Below, piece after piece: positions 26,874 through 35,558 of a DNA stretch of 64,000 nt (the first letter of the stretch is position 1; every line of letters begins with the position of its first letter). The notes under the pieces were generated by a model. That model ran no database searches. It was not told the DNA's origin and saw nothing but the letters and a program-made list of their open reading frames with translations. The DNA is taken from positions 62,001 to 126,000 of the forward strand of contig NZ_CADIJP010000014.1 in NCBI RefSeq assembly GCF_902859725.1, written 5' to 3'. The translations under genes were made by a program, and so were the position numbers. Origin of the DNA: Achromobacter mucicolens (lineage in GTDB: Bacteria; Pseudomonadota; Gammaproteobacteria; Burkholderiales; Burkholderiaceae_B).

Positions 26874-27493
26874 GCGGGAATGGCCAACAGCTCGCGCAGG
26901 CCGGCTTCCAGGTCGGCGCGGATTTCGGGGATGGCGCGCGTCGAATCGACGACGCGGATACGGTCCGGATCGGCCTTTGCGCGGGCATGGTAGGCCTGGC
27001 GGGTGCGCTCGAAGAACGCCGCGCCCTCGCGCTCGAAGCGATCCGGTTCGCGCGCGTCGGCCAGGCGCGCCCGGGCGACTTCCAGCGGCACGTCAAAGAG
27101 CCAGGTGCGGTCCGGCCGGCCGGCATGCATCCAGGCTTCCAGAACCGCCACGCGCTCGGCGCCCAGGCCGCGGCCGCCGCCTTGGTAGGCGTAACTGGCG
27201 TCGGTATAACGGTCGCAGACGACCCACGCTCCGCGCGCCAGCGCAGGCTCGATCACCTGGCGCGAATGCTCGCAACGGGCTGCGAACATCAGCAGGGTTT
27301 CCGTATCCAGCCCCATCGGATCGTTCAGGACCAACGCGCGCAGCTTCTCGCCCAGCGGCGTGCCGCCGGGCTCGCGGGTGGACACGACCTCAAGGCCCTG
27401 CGCGCGCAGGAAATCCGCGATCCAGACGGTGTGCGTGCTCTTGCCCGCGCCGTCCACGCCCTCCAGCGTAATGAAACGTCCGCGTGAGGTCAT
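26870..27493 (-). CDS. tmk: Thymidylate kinase
   Basis: 207 residues; phosphorylates dTMP to dTDP. P-loop GVDGAGKST (12-20), [31 protein letters not shown]. Overlaps mltG upstream (ATGA at 27490-27493) and holB downstream by 4 bp. Confidence 0.96.
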   Translation of the reverse strand: MTSRGRFITLEGVDGAGKSTHTVWIADFLRAQGLEVVSTREPGGTPLGEKLRALVLNDPMGLDTETLLMFAARCEHSRQVIEPALARGAWVVCDRYTDASYAYQGGGRGLGAERVAVLEAWMHAGRPDRTWLFDVPLEVARARLADAREPDRFEREGAAFFERTRQAYHARAKADPDRIRVVDSTRAIPEIRADLEAGLRELLAIPA

Positions 27494-28581
27494 TGATCTT
27501 GTCCTTGTGCTGATTCGGGTTCGGGCGCTGCCGAGGCCGCCGGCGCGGGGGTGGGCGCGGGCGTGGGGTTGGACCGCTGACCAAGAATGTAGCGGGCCAC
27601 GTTGCGGTTGTGTTCGGACAGGTTGGCCGAGAACTCGCTGGTGCCGTTGCCCCGGGACACGAAATAAAGAAACTTGTGCTGCTCGGGCTGCACGGCGGCC
27701 AGCAAGGCCGCCCGGCCGGGCGCGGCAATCGGCGTGGGCGGCAGGCCCGGGCGCGTGTAGGTGTTCCAGGGCGTGTCGGTCTGCAGGTCGCGCTTGCGGA
27801 TGCGGCCCTGGTAGGCCTCGCCCATGCCGTAGATTACGGTCGGATCGGTCTGCAGCAGCATCCCGATCTTCAGCCGGTTGGTGAACACGCCCGACACGCG
27901 CCGGCGCTCCGGACCATGGCCGGTTTCCTTTTCGATGATGGAGGCGAGCACCAGTGCTTCATAGGGCGTGGACACCGCCACGTCCGATTGGCGCTTGTCC
28001 CAGGTGTCGTTCAGGATGCGCTGCCCTTCCTGGTAGGCGCGGCGCAGCAGGTCGAAATCCGTGCTGCCGGGCGTGAAGACATAGGTATCCGGAAAGAACA
28101 GGCCTTCCGGGTGTTTGATGGTCGATCCCAGCCGCTCCATCAGTTCTTCGTCGCTGACATCGCCCAGCGTCTGCTTGACGTCGGGGTTCTCGCGCAGCGC
28201 CTGGCGGATCTGGCGATAGGTCCAGCCTTCAAGAAAGGTGATCTGGCGCTGCGTCATGTCGCCGCGGGCCAGGCGTTCGAGCAGCAGCCAGGGCGTGTCG
28301 CCATTGAGCGCCTGGTAGCCGCCCGCCTTCATCAGCTTGTCGCGCTCGGACAGGCGTGCCATCCATACGAAACCCGGCTCCCACATCGGGACGCCGGCGG
28401 CATTGAGTGCGCGCGCGACGGTGCGCGGGCTGCTGCCCGGATCCACCACAAAGTCGATCTTGTCGGACGACAGCGTCATCGGGCGGTGCATCCAGGTATA
28501 GGCGGCGCCCACCGCGCCGCCCACGGCCAGGACGATGAGCAACAGGAACCACAGGACGAAATTTCGGAGTCGCATCTTCAT
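27490..28581 (-). CDS. mltG: Endolytic murein transglycosylase MltG
   Basis: 363 residues from the ATG at 28581. One N-terminal membrane helix (about 8-28), LysM-like region, then the YceG domain: [40 protein letters not shown] with the catalytic Glu, and [14 protein letters not shown]. It cleaves nascent glycan strands in the inner membrane. The C-terminal 30 residues are a Pro/Ala/Glu tail. First gene of the leftward tmk operon and divergent from ygfZ. Confidence 0.94.
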   Translation of the reverse strand: MKMRLRNFVLWFLLLIVLAVGGAVGAAYTWMHRPMTLSSDKIDFVVDPGSSPRTVARALNAAGVPMWEPGFVWMARLSERDKLMKAGGYQALNGDTPWLLLERLARGDMTQRQITFLEGWTYRQIRQALRENPDVKQTLGDVSDEELMERLGSTIKHPEGLFFPDTYVFTPGSTDFDLLRRAYQEGQRILNDTWDKRQSDVAVSTPYEALVLASIIEKETGHGPERRRVSGVFTNRLKIGMLLQTDPTVIYGMGEAYQGRIRKRDLQTDTPWNTYTRPGLPPTPIAAPGRAALLAAVQPEQHKFLYFVSRGNGTSEFSANLSEHNRNVARYILGQRSNPTPAPTPAPAASAAPEPESAQGQDQ

Positions 28582-28735
28582 AAGTGTCGGAAGTTTAATG
28601 GATCGCGGGCCGCAGCCGTGACACAACCGGGGCCGGATCGCGAGGCGCGCCCCTTTGCGCATCGGGGACATGCCCGGGCCGGCCCGGGAACACGGCTATC
28701 ATCAGCACTTTGATGACGCGATAACTCCCGCCGCC

Positions 28736-29734
28736 ATGCACGCCTATTACGCTTCGATTCCAGTCCGCGCCGAAGGTTGCGCGCAATGCGCTCCGCTGGA
28801 AGATCTGGCGGTCTTCACCGCTTCGGGCGCCGACGCCCTGTCCTTCCTGCACGGCCAGCTCACGCAGGACGTCACGGGCCTGCCCCAAGACGCCGCGCGA
28901 TTGGCCGGCTATTGCACCGCCAAGGGCCGTCTGCTGGCCACGATGGTCATGTGGCGCGGCGCCGGCGATACCGACGACGCCCCCCAGTTCTACGGCATGG
29001 TCCGCCAGGACCTGTCCCAAGCACTGATCAAGCGCCTGTCCATGTTCGTCCTGCGGGCCAAGGCCAAGCTGGCCGCCGCGCCCCTGCACGTGGCCGGCGT
29101 GCAGGCCACCCCGGAACAGGCTGCCGCGCTGGAAGCCGTGACGGGCACCCTGCCGCGCGCCACGTGGCAGCGCGCCGACCTGCCGTCCGGCACCTGGATC
29201 GTCGCGCCGTCGGCCGACGACCGTCTGCGCTGGTGGTGGATTGCCTCTGACGAGCAGCTGGAACAGTCCGCCACGCTGACCCAGGCCCTGGGACTGGCCT
29301 CGGCGCAGCAGTGGCAGGCGGCTGACCTGGCGGCTGGCATCCCCTGGATTGCCGCGGCCACGCAGGACGTCTTCATTCCGCAGACGGTCAACCTGGACCT
29401 GATCCAGGGCGTCAGCTTCACCAAGGGCTGTTACCCCGGGCAGGAAGTGGTGGCGCGCAGCCACTACCGGGGCACCGTCAAGCGGCGCATGGCCTTCGGC
29501 ACCGTTGCCGACGCCAGCCTGCAGGGCCCGGCGCTGACGGGGGTGGACGTGTTCGATGCCACGCAACCGGGCGAGGCCATTGGCCGCGTGGTGCAAGCCG
29601 CCAGCGATGCCGGCGTGGTGTCGGTGCTGTTCGAAACCACCCTGGCCGCATTGCCCGAAGGCGATCTGCGTCTGGCCAGCGCCGACGGTCCGCGCATCGC
29701 GCCCGCCCCGCTGCCCTACGCCATCAATCCCTGA
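28736..29734 (+). CDS. ygfZ: tRNA-modifying/iron-sulfur protein YgfZ (folate-binding)
   Basis: 332 residues, GcvT-like fold. The diagnostic KGCYPGQEVVARSHYRG motif is at about 226-242 with the conserved Cys, and FLHGQLTQDVTGLP near the N-terminus. YgfZ supports maturation of some Fe-S enzymes such as MiaB using tetrahydrofolate. Start at 28736 (MHAYYASIPV). Divergent from mltG over 154 bp, a conserved pairing in this group. Confidence 0.92.
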   Translation: MHAYYASIPVRAEGCAQCAPLEDLAVFTASGADALSFLHGQLTQDVTGLPQDAARLAGYCTAKGRLLATMVMWRGAGDTDDAPQFYGMVRQDLSQALIKRLSMFVLRAKAKLAAAPLHVAGVQATPEQAAALEAVTGTLPRATWQRADLPSGTWIVAPSADDRLRWWWIASDEQLEQSATLTQALGLASAQQWQAADLAAGIPWIAAATQDVFIPQTVNLDLIQGVSFTKGCYPGQEVVARSHYRGTVKRRMAFGTVADASLQGPALTGVDVFDATQPGEAIGRVVQAASDAGVVSVLFETTLAALPEGDLRLASADGPRIAPAPLPYAINP

Positions 29735-29746
29735 CCCTGCTGCGCC

Positions 29747-29772
29747 CGTGCGCGCCAATCGTGGCGCGCACG
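29747..29772. terminator. Convergent-gene hairpin
   Basis: A perfect 11-bp stem CGTGCGCGCCA / TGGCGCGCACG with a four-base ATCG loop lies between the convergent ygfZ and VIT1-type genes. It has no T-run on either side. Confidence 0.5.
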
Positions 29773-29788
29773 AATCTGGCGTTCGTCT

Positions 29789-30493
29789 TCAGACCGCCAC
29801 GCCGAACAGCGCACCCACGCCCGCCGTCACCGCCATGGCCGCCGCGCCCAGCACCGTGACGCGCAGCGCGGCGGGCAGCTTGGGCGCGCCCCCCGCCTTT
29901 GCGGCCATGGTGCCCAGCGCCGCCAGACAACAGACCGATGCGCCGATCACCCACCCGATCAGGGGCGATCCGGGCGATACCGCCGCCACGGCGAGCGGCA
30001 CGGCGGCCCCGCCGGCAAACGACGCCGCCGACGCCAATGCCGCCTGGACCGGCCGCGCGCGGTTGTGCAGCGAAATGCCCAGCTCGTCGCGGGCGTGCGC
30101 ATCCAGCGCATCATGGCTGGTGAGCTGGCGCGCCACCTGCTCGGCCAAGTCGCGGGTCAGCCCGCGATCGACGTAGATGTCGACCAGTTCTGCCAGTTCT
30201 TCGCCGGAGTTGCGCTTGAGCGAGCGCTGTTCAAGCCGCAGGTCGGCGGCTTCGGTGTCGGCCTGGGTGCGCACGGACACGTACTCGCCCGCCGCCATCG
30301 ACAGCGCGCCGGCCACCAGGCCGGCCAGTCCGGAAGTGAGAATGGCGCCGTGCGAGGCTTGGGCAGCCGCGACGCCGGTGATGAGGCTGGCCGTGGAGAC
30401 GATACCGTCGTTGGCGCCCAGCACTGCGGCGCGCAGCCAGTTGCTGCGGAAAATTCTGTGGTGTTCTTTTGCTGGCATTGCCGGAAAACCCAT
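29789..30493 (-). CDS. VIT1/CCC1-family membrane transporter
   Basis: 234 residues (ATG at 30493, or 30478 as MPAKEHHR). Typical DUF125 core: LGANDGIVSTASLITGVA, GLVAGALSMAAGEYVSVRTQ, then a cytoplasmic acidic helical segment (about 80-145) and three C-terminal membrane helices. Family members carry Fe2+/Mn2+ into vacuoles or out of the cytoplasm; a bacterial role in metal export is likely but not shown here. Convergent with ygfZ. Confidence 0.9.
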   Translation of the reverse strand: MGFPAMPAKEHHRIFRSNWLRAAVLGANDGIVSTASLITGVAAAQASHGAILTSGLAGLVAGALSMAAGEYVSVRTQADTEAADLRLEQRSLKRNSGEELAELVDIYVDRGLTRDLAEQVARQLTSHDALDAHARDELGISLHNRARPVQAALASAASFAGGAAVPLAVAAVSPGSPLIGWVIGASVCCLAALGTMAAKAGGAPKLPAALRVTVLGAAAMAVTAGVGALFGVAV

Positions 30494-30551
30494 GCAACGC
30501 GTGACGGACGCCGGGCATGCGAGGCGATGGCCCCGGCATGCCCGGCAGCGT

Positions 30552-30989
30552 TCATCGCGGCGTCACGCGCACCGCGGTGAGCAAGCCTATCACGCACAGC
30601 GTGGCTTGTTCTCCGTCGTGCGCAAACATCTCCACCTGGCAGACCGAAAGACGCTTGCCCGGCTTGACCACGCGGCCGGTCGCGACGAACCGGTCGCCTT
30701 TGGCGGGCGCCAGGAAGTTCATCTTGAATTCGGACGTCAGTACATCCTCGCCCGGTCCGAACAGCGTGTAGGCCGCATAGCCGCCCGCACTGTCCGCAAT
30801 GGTGGTGGAAATGCCCGCGTGCAGAAAGCCGTTCTGCTGGCAGAGGTCCTGCCGGTACGGCAGGACGATGTCCACCCTGCCCGGCTCGACGCTATGCAGC
30901 CGCGCGCCCAGCAGCGCCATGATGCTCTGCTGATCGAAGCTGGCCTGGACCCGCGCGGCCGGGTCTTCCGAGGCGTTGACGTGCGCCAC
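30552..30989 (-). CDS. PaaI-family hotdog thioesterase
   Basis: 145 residues from a GTG at 30989, with AGGA 6 bases upstream. Hotdog fold: VDIVLPYRQDLCQQNGFLHA, ISTTIADSAGGYAAYTLFG and FLAPAKGDRFVATGRVVKPGK. The Gly-Phe-Leu-His-Ala-Gly motif, with Asp in IADSAGG, is the thioesterase active-site region. It starts 1 bp after the mmsB stop and so is the last gene of the valine operon. It may hydrolyse acyl-CoA intermediates or shunt products; the substrate is inferred. Confidence 0.85.
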   Translation of the reverse strand: MAHVNASEDPAARVQASFDQQSIMALLGARLHSVEPGRVDIVLPYRQDLCQQNGFLHAGISTTIADSAGGYAAYTLFGPGEDVLTSEFKMNFLAPAKGDRFVATGRVVKPGKRLSVCQVEMFAHDGEQATLCVIGLLTAVRVTPR

Positions 30990-30990
30990 G

Positions 30991-31881
30991 TCAGTCCTGC
31001 TCGCGCTTGACCAGATTGACGATGCTGGAAAAGTCCAGCTTGCCCGAACCACCGGCGCTATGCAGCGAATACAGGTTGCGCGCCAGTTCGCCCAACGGAA
31101 TGGACGCCCGCGCCGACAGGGCGGCCTCGGCGGCCAGCCCCAGGTCCTTGAGCATCAGGTCCACGCCGAATCCGCCGGCATAGCCCTTGGAGGCCGGCGC
31201 ATGCTCCATCACGCCCGGCCACGGGTTGTAGAGTTCGGTCGCCCAGTTGCGGCCCGAGCTCTTGGCGATGATGTCCGACAGCACCTTCGGATCCAGGCCG
31301 TTCGCCACGCCCAGCGCCAGGGCCTCGGACGTGCCGGCCATCAGGATGCCCAGCAGCATGTTGTTGCAGATCTTGGCGACCTGTCCGGCCCCGGCAGGCC
31401 CCGCGTGAAAGATGTTCTTGCCCATCTTTTCCAGCACGGGCCGCGCGCGCTCCAGCGAGGCGGCCGCGCCGCCCACGATGAAGGTCAGCGTGCCCGCGGC
31501 CGCGCCGCCCGTGCCGCCCGACACCGGCGCATCGATCATGGCAATGCCGCGCGCCTCGGCCGCCTGGGCCACCTTGCGCGCCGAATCCGGCGCAATGGTG
31601 CTGCATTCGATGACCAGCGCGCTCGAGGAAATCTTGCCCAGCAGGTCCTGGTCAAGGTACAGGCCCTCGACGTGCTTGCTGGCCGGCAGCATCGAGATCA
31701 CGACCTCTGCGCCCTGGACCGCTTCCGACGCGGACGCGGCCGCAGTCGCGCCGGCATCGGTCAGCAGCTTGATGGCCGCCGGCACCAGATCGAACACCTT
31801 CAGGCTGTGGCCAGCCTTGACCAGATTCAATGCCATGGGCGCACCCATGTTGCCCAAACCGATAAACGCGATGCTGCTCAT
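30991..31881 (-). CDS. mmsB: 3-Hydroxyisobutyrate dehydrogenase
   Basis: 296 residues. Oxidises 3-hydroxyisobutyrate to methylmalonate semialdehyde with NAD in valine breakdown. Nucleotide site GLGNMGAPMALNL at the N-terminus, substrate motif DAPVSGGTGGAAAGTL near 120, catalytic Lys in GQVAKICNNMLLG near 170. The downstream enzyme mmsA is not in the window. Confidence 0.93.
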   Translation of the reverse strand: MSSIAFIGLGNMGAPMALNLVKAGHSLKVFDLVPAAIKLLTDAGATAAASASEAVQGAEVVISMLPASKHVEGLYLDQDLLGKISSSALVIECSTIAPDSARKVAQAAEARGIAMIDAPVSGGTGGAAAGTLTFIVGGAAASLERARPVLEKMGKNIFHAGPAGAGQVAKICNNMLLGILMAGTSEALALGVANGLDPKVLSDIIAKSSGRNWATELYNPWPGVMEHAPASKGYAGGFGVDLMLKDLGLAAEAALSARASIPLGELARNLYSLHSAGGSGKLDFSSIVNLVKREQD

Positions 31882-31943
31882 GATGTCTTGTCTCCTGTTG
31901 CTATTGCTGTAGGTATGGATTCATCGTGACCTGCGTGGCGGAT

Positions 31944-31965
31944 CGGCCGGCTGGCGGGCCGGCCG
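31944..31965. promoter_or_regulatory. Intercistronic hairpin between HIBYL-CoA hydrolase and mmsB genes
   Basis: A perfect 8-bp stem (CGGCCGGC 31944-31951, GCCGGCCG 31958-31965, 6-base loop) sits in the 88-bp gap of the valine operon. It may stabilise or process the transcript; no T-run is present. Confidence 0.35.
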
Positions 31966-31969
31966 CGGA

Positions 31970-33145
31970 TCAGCGCCCTTCCTGGCCCAGGTCGGCAAGC
32001 GGATGCGGCTCGCCCTCGGGCCAGGGTTCTTCAAAGAATTTCTGCACCCAGGCGTCAGTCGCCATGTCGATGACGGCGGGATTCCAGCGCGGGTTCTTGT
32101 CCTTGTCGACCAGCAGCGCACGGATGCCTTCGGCAAAGTCGCCATGCGCCGTGCACGCCAGCGCGGCGATGTACTCGACGCGAAACACGTCGTCCAGCGA
32201 CCGCAGACGCGTACGCTGCTGCAAGGCAAACGCCAGGCGCACCGATCCCGGCGAGCCCGCCAGCATCGTCTTGGCCGCGCGCGAGAGCCAGGGGTCTTCG
32301 TGGTCCTTCAGAAAGGACAGCTCTTCGTAGATGTCGTCCAGCCGGTTGCCGTTGCACAGGTTGTTGACGACGAACGAGTGCTGGCGCAGCGGCCCGGGTT
32401 CAAGCGGCGTGGGCGGTTCCAGCGCGGTCAGCGCGCGGCGCAGCAGGCCGTCGTTGATCGAGCGCGGGGGAATCGCGTCCTCGGCCGCATCCGCGGCCTG
32501 GCCAGCCCACGGCTGCTGCTCCAGCGAAGCCAGCAGCGCCGGCCAATCGGCGCTATTCAGGCGGAAATCCGCCAGCCCCGCAAAGAAGGCGTCGGATGTG
32601 TTCAGTTGCGCGCCCGTCAGCGCCAAAAAGACGCCGCTGCGGCCAGGCATGCGGTTCAGCAGCCAGCTGCCGCCCACGTCCGGGAACAGGCCGATCGACA
32701 CTTCCGGCATGGCCAGGCGCGAGGTCTCGCTGACGACGCGGTGGCTTGCGCCCATCATCAGGCCGATACCGCCGCCCATGACGATGCCATGGCCCCAGCA
32801 CAGAACGGGCTTCGGATACGTGTGGATGCGATAGTCCAGCCGGTACTCACGTTCGAAGAAGGTGCGCGCGTAGGTGTTGCTCCAGCTGGGCTTGCCCGCG
32901 TTCTCGGTCATGCTGCGATACAGGCCATGCAGGTCGCCCCCGGCGCAGAACGCCTTGTCGCCCGCGCCCTGCAGCACCACCAGCGCAACACCGGGATCAC
33001 GCGCCCAGGCGTCCAGCCGGTCCGCCAGCAGGTCAACCATCTCGAGCGACAGGCCGTTCAACGTTTGCGGCGCATTCAGCGTCGCAATGCCGAAACGCAT
33101 TCCATTGGCGGCGGATCTTTCTTCGAACAACACCGGTGCATTCAT
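31970..33145 (-). CDS. 3-Hydroxyisobutyryl-CoA hydrolase
   Basis: 391 residues from the ATG at 33145, with AAGGAG 12-16 bases upstream. Crotonase fold with a long C-terminal extension as in HIBCH: FCAGGDLHGLYRSM, the oxyanion region GHGIVMGGGIGLMMGASHRV, PEVSIGLFPDVGGSWLLNRM. It releases CoA from 3-hydroxyisobutyryl-CoA, the step before mmsB. The start overlaps the acyl-CoA dehydrogenase stop (ATGA). A simple enoyl-CoA hydratase is less likely because of the length. Confidence 0.87.
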   Translation of the reverse strand: MNAPVLFEERSAANGMRFGIATLNAPQTLNGLSLEMVDLLADRLDAWARDPGVALVVLQGAGDKAFCAGGDLHGLYRSMTENAGKPSWSNTYARTFFEREYRLDYRIHTYPKPVLCWGHGIVMGGGIGLMMGASHRVVSETSRLAMPEVSIGLFPDVGGSWLLNRMPGRSGVFLALTGAQLNTSDAFFAGLADFRLNSADWPALLASLEQQPWAGQAADAAEDAIPPRSINDGLLRRALTALEPPTPLEPGPLRQHSFVVNNLCNGNRLDDIYEELSFLKDHEDPWLSRAAKTMLAGSPGSVRLAFALQQRTRLRSLDDVFRVEYIAALACTAHGDFAEGIRALLVDKDKNPRWNPAVIDMATDAWVQKFFEEPWPEGEPHPLADLGQEGR

Positions 33146-34296
33146 CTTATGTCGGCTCCTTTTTCCAACAATTGGCGGGCAATGATCACGCGCATGATCT
33201 CGTTGGTGCCCTCCAGAATCTGATGAACGCGAGTATCGCGCACCAAACGCTCCAAGGGATAGTCTTTCAGGTAACCATAACCCCCATGGATCTGTTGCGC
33301 GTCCAGGCATATCTGGAAGCCCATGTCGGTGGCGAAACGCTTGGCCATCGCGCAGTAGGTGGACGCATCGGGCGCGCCGGCGTCCAGCTTGCAGGCGGCC
33401 AGCCTCACCATCTGACGCGCCGCCACCAGGTGCGTCGCCATGTCGGCCAGCTTGAACTGCAGGGCCTGGAACTCCGCCAGCCTGCGGTTGAACTGGCGGC
33501 GCTCGTCCATGTAGCGGCGGGCGGCGTCCAGCGCGCCCTGCGCCGCGCCCACCGAGCAGGTGCCGATGTTGATCCGGCCGCCATCCAGGCCCTTCATGGC
33601 GATCTTGAAGCCCTCGCCCTCCACGCCCAGCATGTTGGCGGCCGGCACGCGGACGTTCTCAAAGGTGATGGGACGCGTGGACTGGCTGTTCCAGCCCATC
33701 TTCTCTTCCTTGCGGCCATAGCCGATGCCTTCGCTGTCTGCGGGGATCGCAAAGGCGCTGATGCCCGCGGCCCCCTCGCCGCCGGTACGGGCCATCACGA
33801 CCAGCAGGTCGGTGTCGCCGCCCCCGGAGATGAAGGCTTTGGCGCCGTTGACGATGTAGCTGTCGCCATCGCGCTGCGCGCGCGTGGACAGCGACGCCGC
33901 GTCGGAGCCCGCGCCGGGCTCGGTCAGGCAATAAGAGGCCAGCTTTTCACCGCTGGCGAGCAAGGGTCCCCAGGCTTGCCGCAAGGCCGGCTGGCCCCAC
34001 TTGCCGACCATCCAGGTCGCCATGTTGTGTATGGTCAGGAACGCCGTGGTGGACGGATCCACCGCCGCCATTTCCTCGAACACCAGCGTGGCGTCCAGGC
34101 GCGGCAGGCCCAGGCCGCCGATATCCTCGCTGGCGTAGATCGCGCAGAAACCCATCTCGCCCGCCCGGGCAAAGGCTTCACGCGGGAAGATGCCCTCGGC
34201 GTCCCAGCGCGCGGCGTGGGGAGCCAGTTCGCCCTCAGCGTAGTCGCGCGCGGCCTGCGCGAACGCGCGCTGCTCGTCGGTCAGTTCCAAGTCCAC
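33142..34296 (-). CDS. Isobutyryl-CoA dehydrogenase-like acyl-CoA dehydrogenase
   Basis: 384 residues; GTG start at 34296 with AGGAGA upstream. FAD-dependent ACAD fold: YCLTEPGAGSDAASL, FENVRVPAANMLGVEG, and QILEGTNEIMRVIIA with the catalytic Glu. GGYGYLKDYPLERLVRDTRV is the usual flavin/CoA helix. The operon context (HIBYL-CoA hydrolase, mmsB) points to isobutyryl-CoA as substrate. First gene of the leftward valine operon. Confidence 0.88.
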   Translation of the reverse strand: MDLELTDEQRAFAQAARDYAEGELAPHAARWDAEGIFPREAFARAGEMGFCAIYASEDIGGLGLPRLDATLVFEEMAAVDPSTTAFLTIHNMATWMVGKWGQPALRQAWGPLLASGEKLASYCLTEPGAGSDAASLSTRAQRDGDSYIVNGAKAFISGGGDTDLLVVMARTGGEGAAGISAFAIPADSEGIGYGRKEEKMGWNSQSTRPITFENVRVPAANMLGVEGEGFKIAMKGLDGGRINIGTCSVGAAQGALDAARRYMDERRQFNRRLAEFQALQFKLADMATHLVAARQMVRLAACKLDAGAPDASTYCAMAKRFATDMGFQICLDAQQIHGGYGYLKDYPLERLVRDTRVHQILEGTNEIMRVIIARQLLEKGADIR

Positions 34297-34376
34297 AGCC
34301 TGTCTCCTGTTGTAGTCGGTATTGTCTCGTGGCGTTGCTGCCGTCTCGTGAACGCCAGCCCGTCGATTTTGACATG

Positions 34377-34395
34377 ACGTTGACGTAAACGTAAG
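34377..34395. promoter_or_regulatory. ACGT-repeat operator-like site upstream of the valine operon
   Basis: Three ACGT units at 6-base spacing (34377, 34383, 34389) include the symmetric core ACGTAAACGT inside TTGACGTAAACGTAAG. It lies about 84 bp upstream of the acyl-CoA dehydrogenase start. As I recall, LiuR (MerR family, branched-chain acyl-CoA catabolism) uses ACGT-N2-ACGT palindromes in proteobacteria. Matched by eye only. Confidence 0.45.
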
Positions 34396-34471
34396 CGGGA
34401 ATCCGGCTCAATGTTACGCCCGAAGCGGCCGGGCGCTTTGTCTTATTGATGACAATGTGCGGGGACGGCCG

Positions 34472-34507
34472 AAAGCAAAACGCCACCGGCGGATGTCGAC
34501 GGTGGCG
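34472..34507 (-). terminator. Terminator after rnfH
   Basis: On the minus strand CGCCACCG and CGGTGGCG form an 8-bp stem around 11 bases, followed by TTTTGCTTT. It lies 36 bp after the rnfH stop. Confidence 0.75.
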
Positions 34508-34542
34508 TACGGGACGCTGGGCCGGGGGCCGTCAGTTCGCCG

Positions 34543-34890
34543 TTACAGCAGCCCTGCCGGCCGGATGCGCCCGTTGCGGGCCGTCTTGGCCCGCCGATGC
34601 TCGGCGCGGCGGCGGCGCGACTCCTTCGGGTCGAAGGTCAGGCCGCGATAGATTTCCACGCGGTCTCCGTCGGCCAGGCGCGCGTGGGGTTCGGTGGCGC
34701 GGCCGAAGATGCCCACGCCCGCTTCCCACGGCTTGACGACAGGAAATGCCTGTGCAAAACCGCTGGCCGCCAACGCGTCCTCGACGGTCGCGCCGTCCGG
34801 CAAGCGCACGTCGCGCTGCCAGGCGTGGCCGGGCAAGGCGTAGCAGACGATGACGCCGATCTGCCCGCCCGCGGACCCCTCATTCGCCAT
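34543..34890 (-). CDS. rnfH: RnfH/RatB-family ubiquitin-like protein (UPF0125)
   Basis: 115 residues from the ATG at 34890. Beta-grasp fold: IGVIVCYALPGHAWQRDVRL, DGATVEDALAASGF, KPWEAGVGIFGRATEPHARL, LADGDRVEIYRGLTFDPKES, then a basic tail (RRRRAEHRRAK). The family is named after rnf clusters but is most often next to ratA, as here. The start overlaps the 3' end of ratA by 11 bp. Function not established. Confidence 0.9.
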   Translation of the reverse strand: MANEGSAGGQIGVIVCYALPGHAWQRDVRLPDGATVEDALAASGFAQAFPVVKPWEAGVGIFGRATEPHARLADGDRVEIYRGLTFDPKESRRRRAEHRRAKTARNGRIRPAGLL

Positions 34891-35314
34891 ACTTGGCCTG
34901 CGCGCGCTTGGTGAAGGAATCGATGAAGCTGGTCGCAATGCGGTTGAAGACCGGACCCACGACCATTTCAAGCGGCCGGTTCGAGAACGCGTACTCCATG
35001 GTGAACAGGACCTTGCACGCGTCTTCGGCCAGCGGCTGGAACACCCAATGACCAACCAGGCTGGAGAACGGCCCATCCACCAGCTCCAGGTCGATCCGTT
35101 CGGGGTAGACGTGGGTATTGCGGGTGGTGAAGCGCTGCTTCATCCCCGCGAAGGAAATCAGGATGGAAGCCTGCATGCCGTGTTCGTCGCGGGTCTGCAC
35201 CTCGGCGCCGCCACACCACGGCATGAACTCGGGGTACTTCTCCACGTCGGCAACCAGGTCGAACATCTGGGCGGCGCTGTAAGGCACCAGGACGGATCGT
35301 TGTACTTTGTGCAT
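34880..35314 (-). CDS. ratA: RatA/COQ10-like START-domain protein
   Basis: 144 residues. START/COQ10 lipid-binding fold: MFDLVADVEKYPEFMPWCGG, FAGMKQRFTTRNTH, GPFSSLVGHWVFQPL, SNRPLEMVVGPVFNRIATSF. In E. coli RatA was reported to block 70S formation, while the same family (COQ10, PasT) supports ubiquinone function and stress survival. The ratA-rnfH pair divergent from smpB is conserved across proteobacteria. Confidence 0.92.
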   Translation of the reverse strand: MHKVQRSVLVPYSAAQMFDLVADVEKYPEFMPWCGGAEVQTRDEHGMQASILISFAGMKQRFTTRNTHVYPERIDLELVDGPFSSLVGHWVFQPLAEDACKVLFTMEYAFSNRPLEMVVGPVFNRIATSFIDSFTKRAQAKYGE

Positions 35315-35397
35315 CGACTATCGCAAATGGCTAGAATGGCAAGATTTTACCGGCACAGCGCTTTGTGGGCTTGAATGGGCCGAAACAGAGGCCAAAA

Positions 35398-35470
35398 CAG
35401 TGAACAAAACTGCGGCCAAAGTAGTGCAGCGGCCAGCGCAGTAAACAAAGCAGTGAACAAAGCAGCGGCA
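35398..35470. repeat. A-rich direct repeats upstream of smpB
   Basis: Three imperfect copies of CAGTGAACAAAGC-like sequence: CAGTGAACAAAAC near 35398, CAGTAAACAAAGC near 35440 and CAGTGAACAAAGCAGCGGC near 35451, plus GCGGCCA/GCGGCAA blocks. They lie in the 244-bp gap between divergent ratA and smpB. The gap holds no supportable gene. Confidence 0.5.
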
Positions 35471-35558
35471 AAAGACAGCCGCCAGGATACCGAGCAATCG
35501 CCGCCCGCAACAACCCGCAATCCGCCGGATTCGCAGAATCCCCCAGCAAGAAGGCTTT

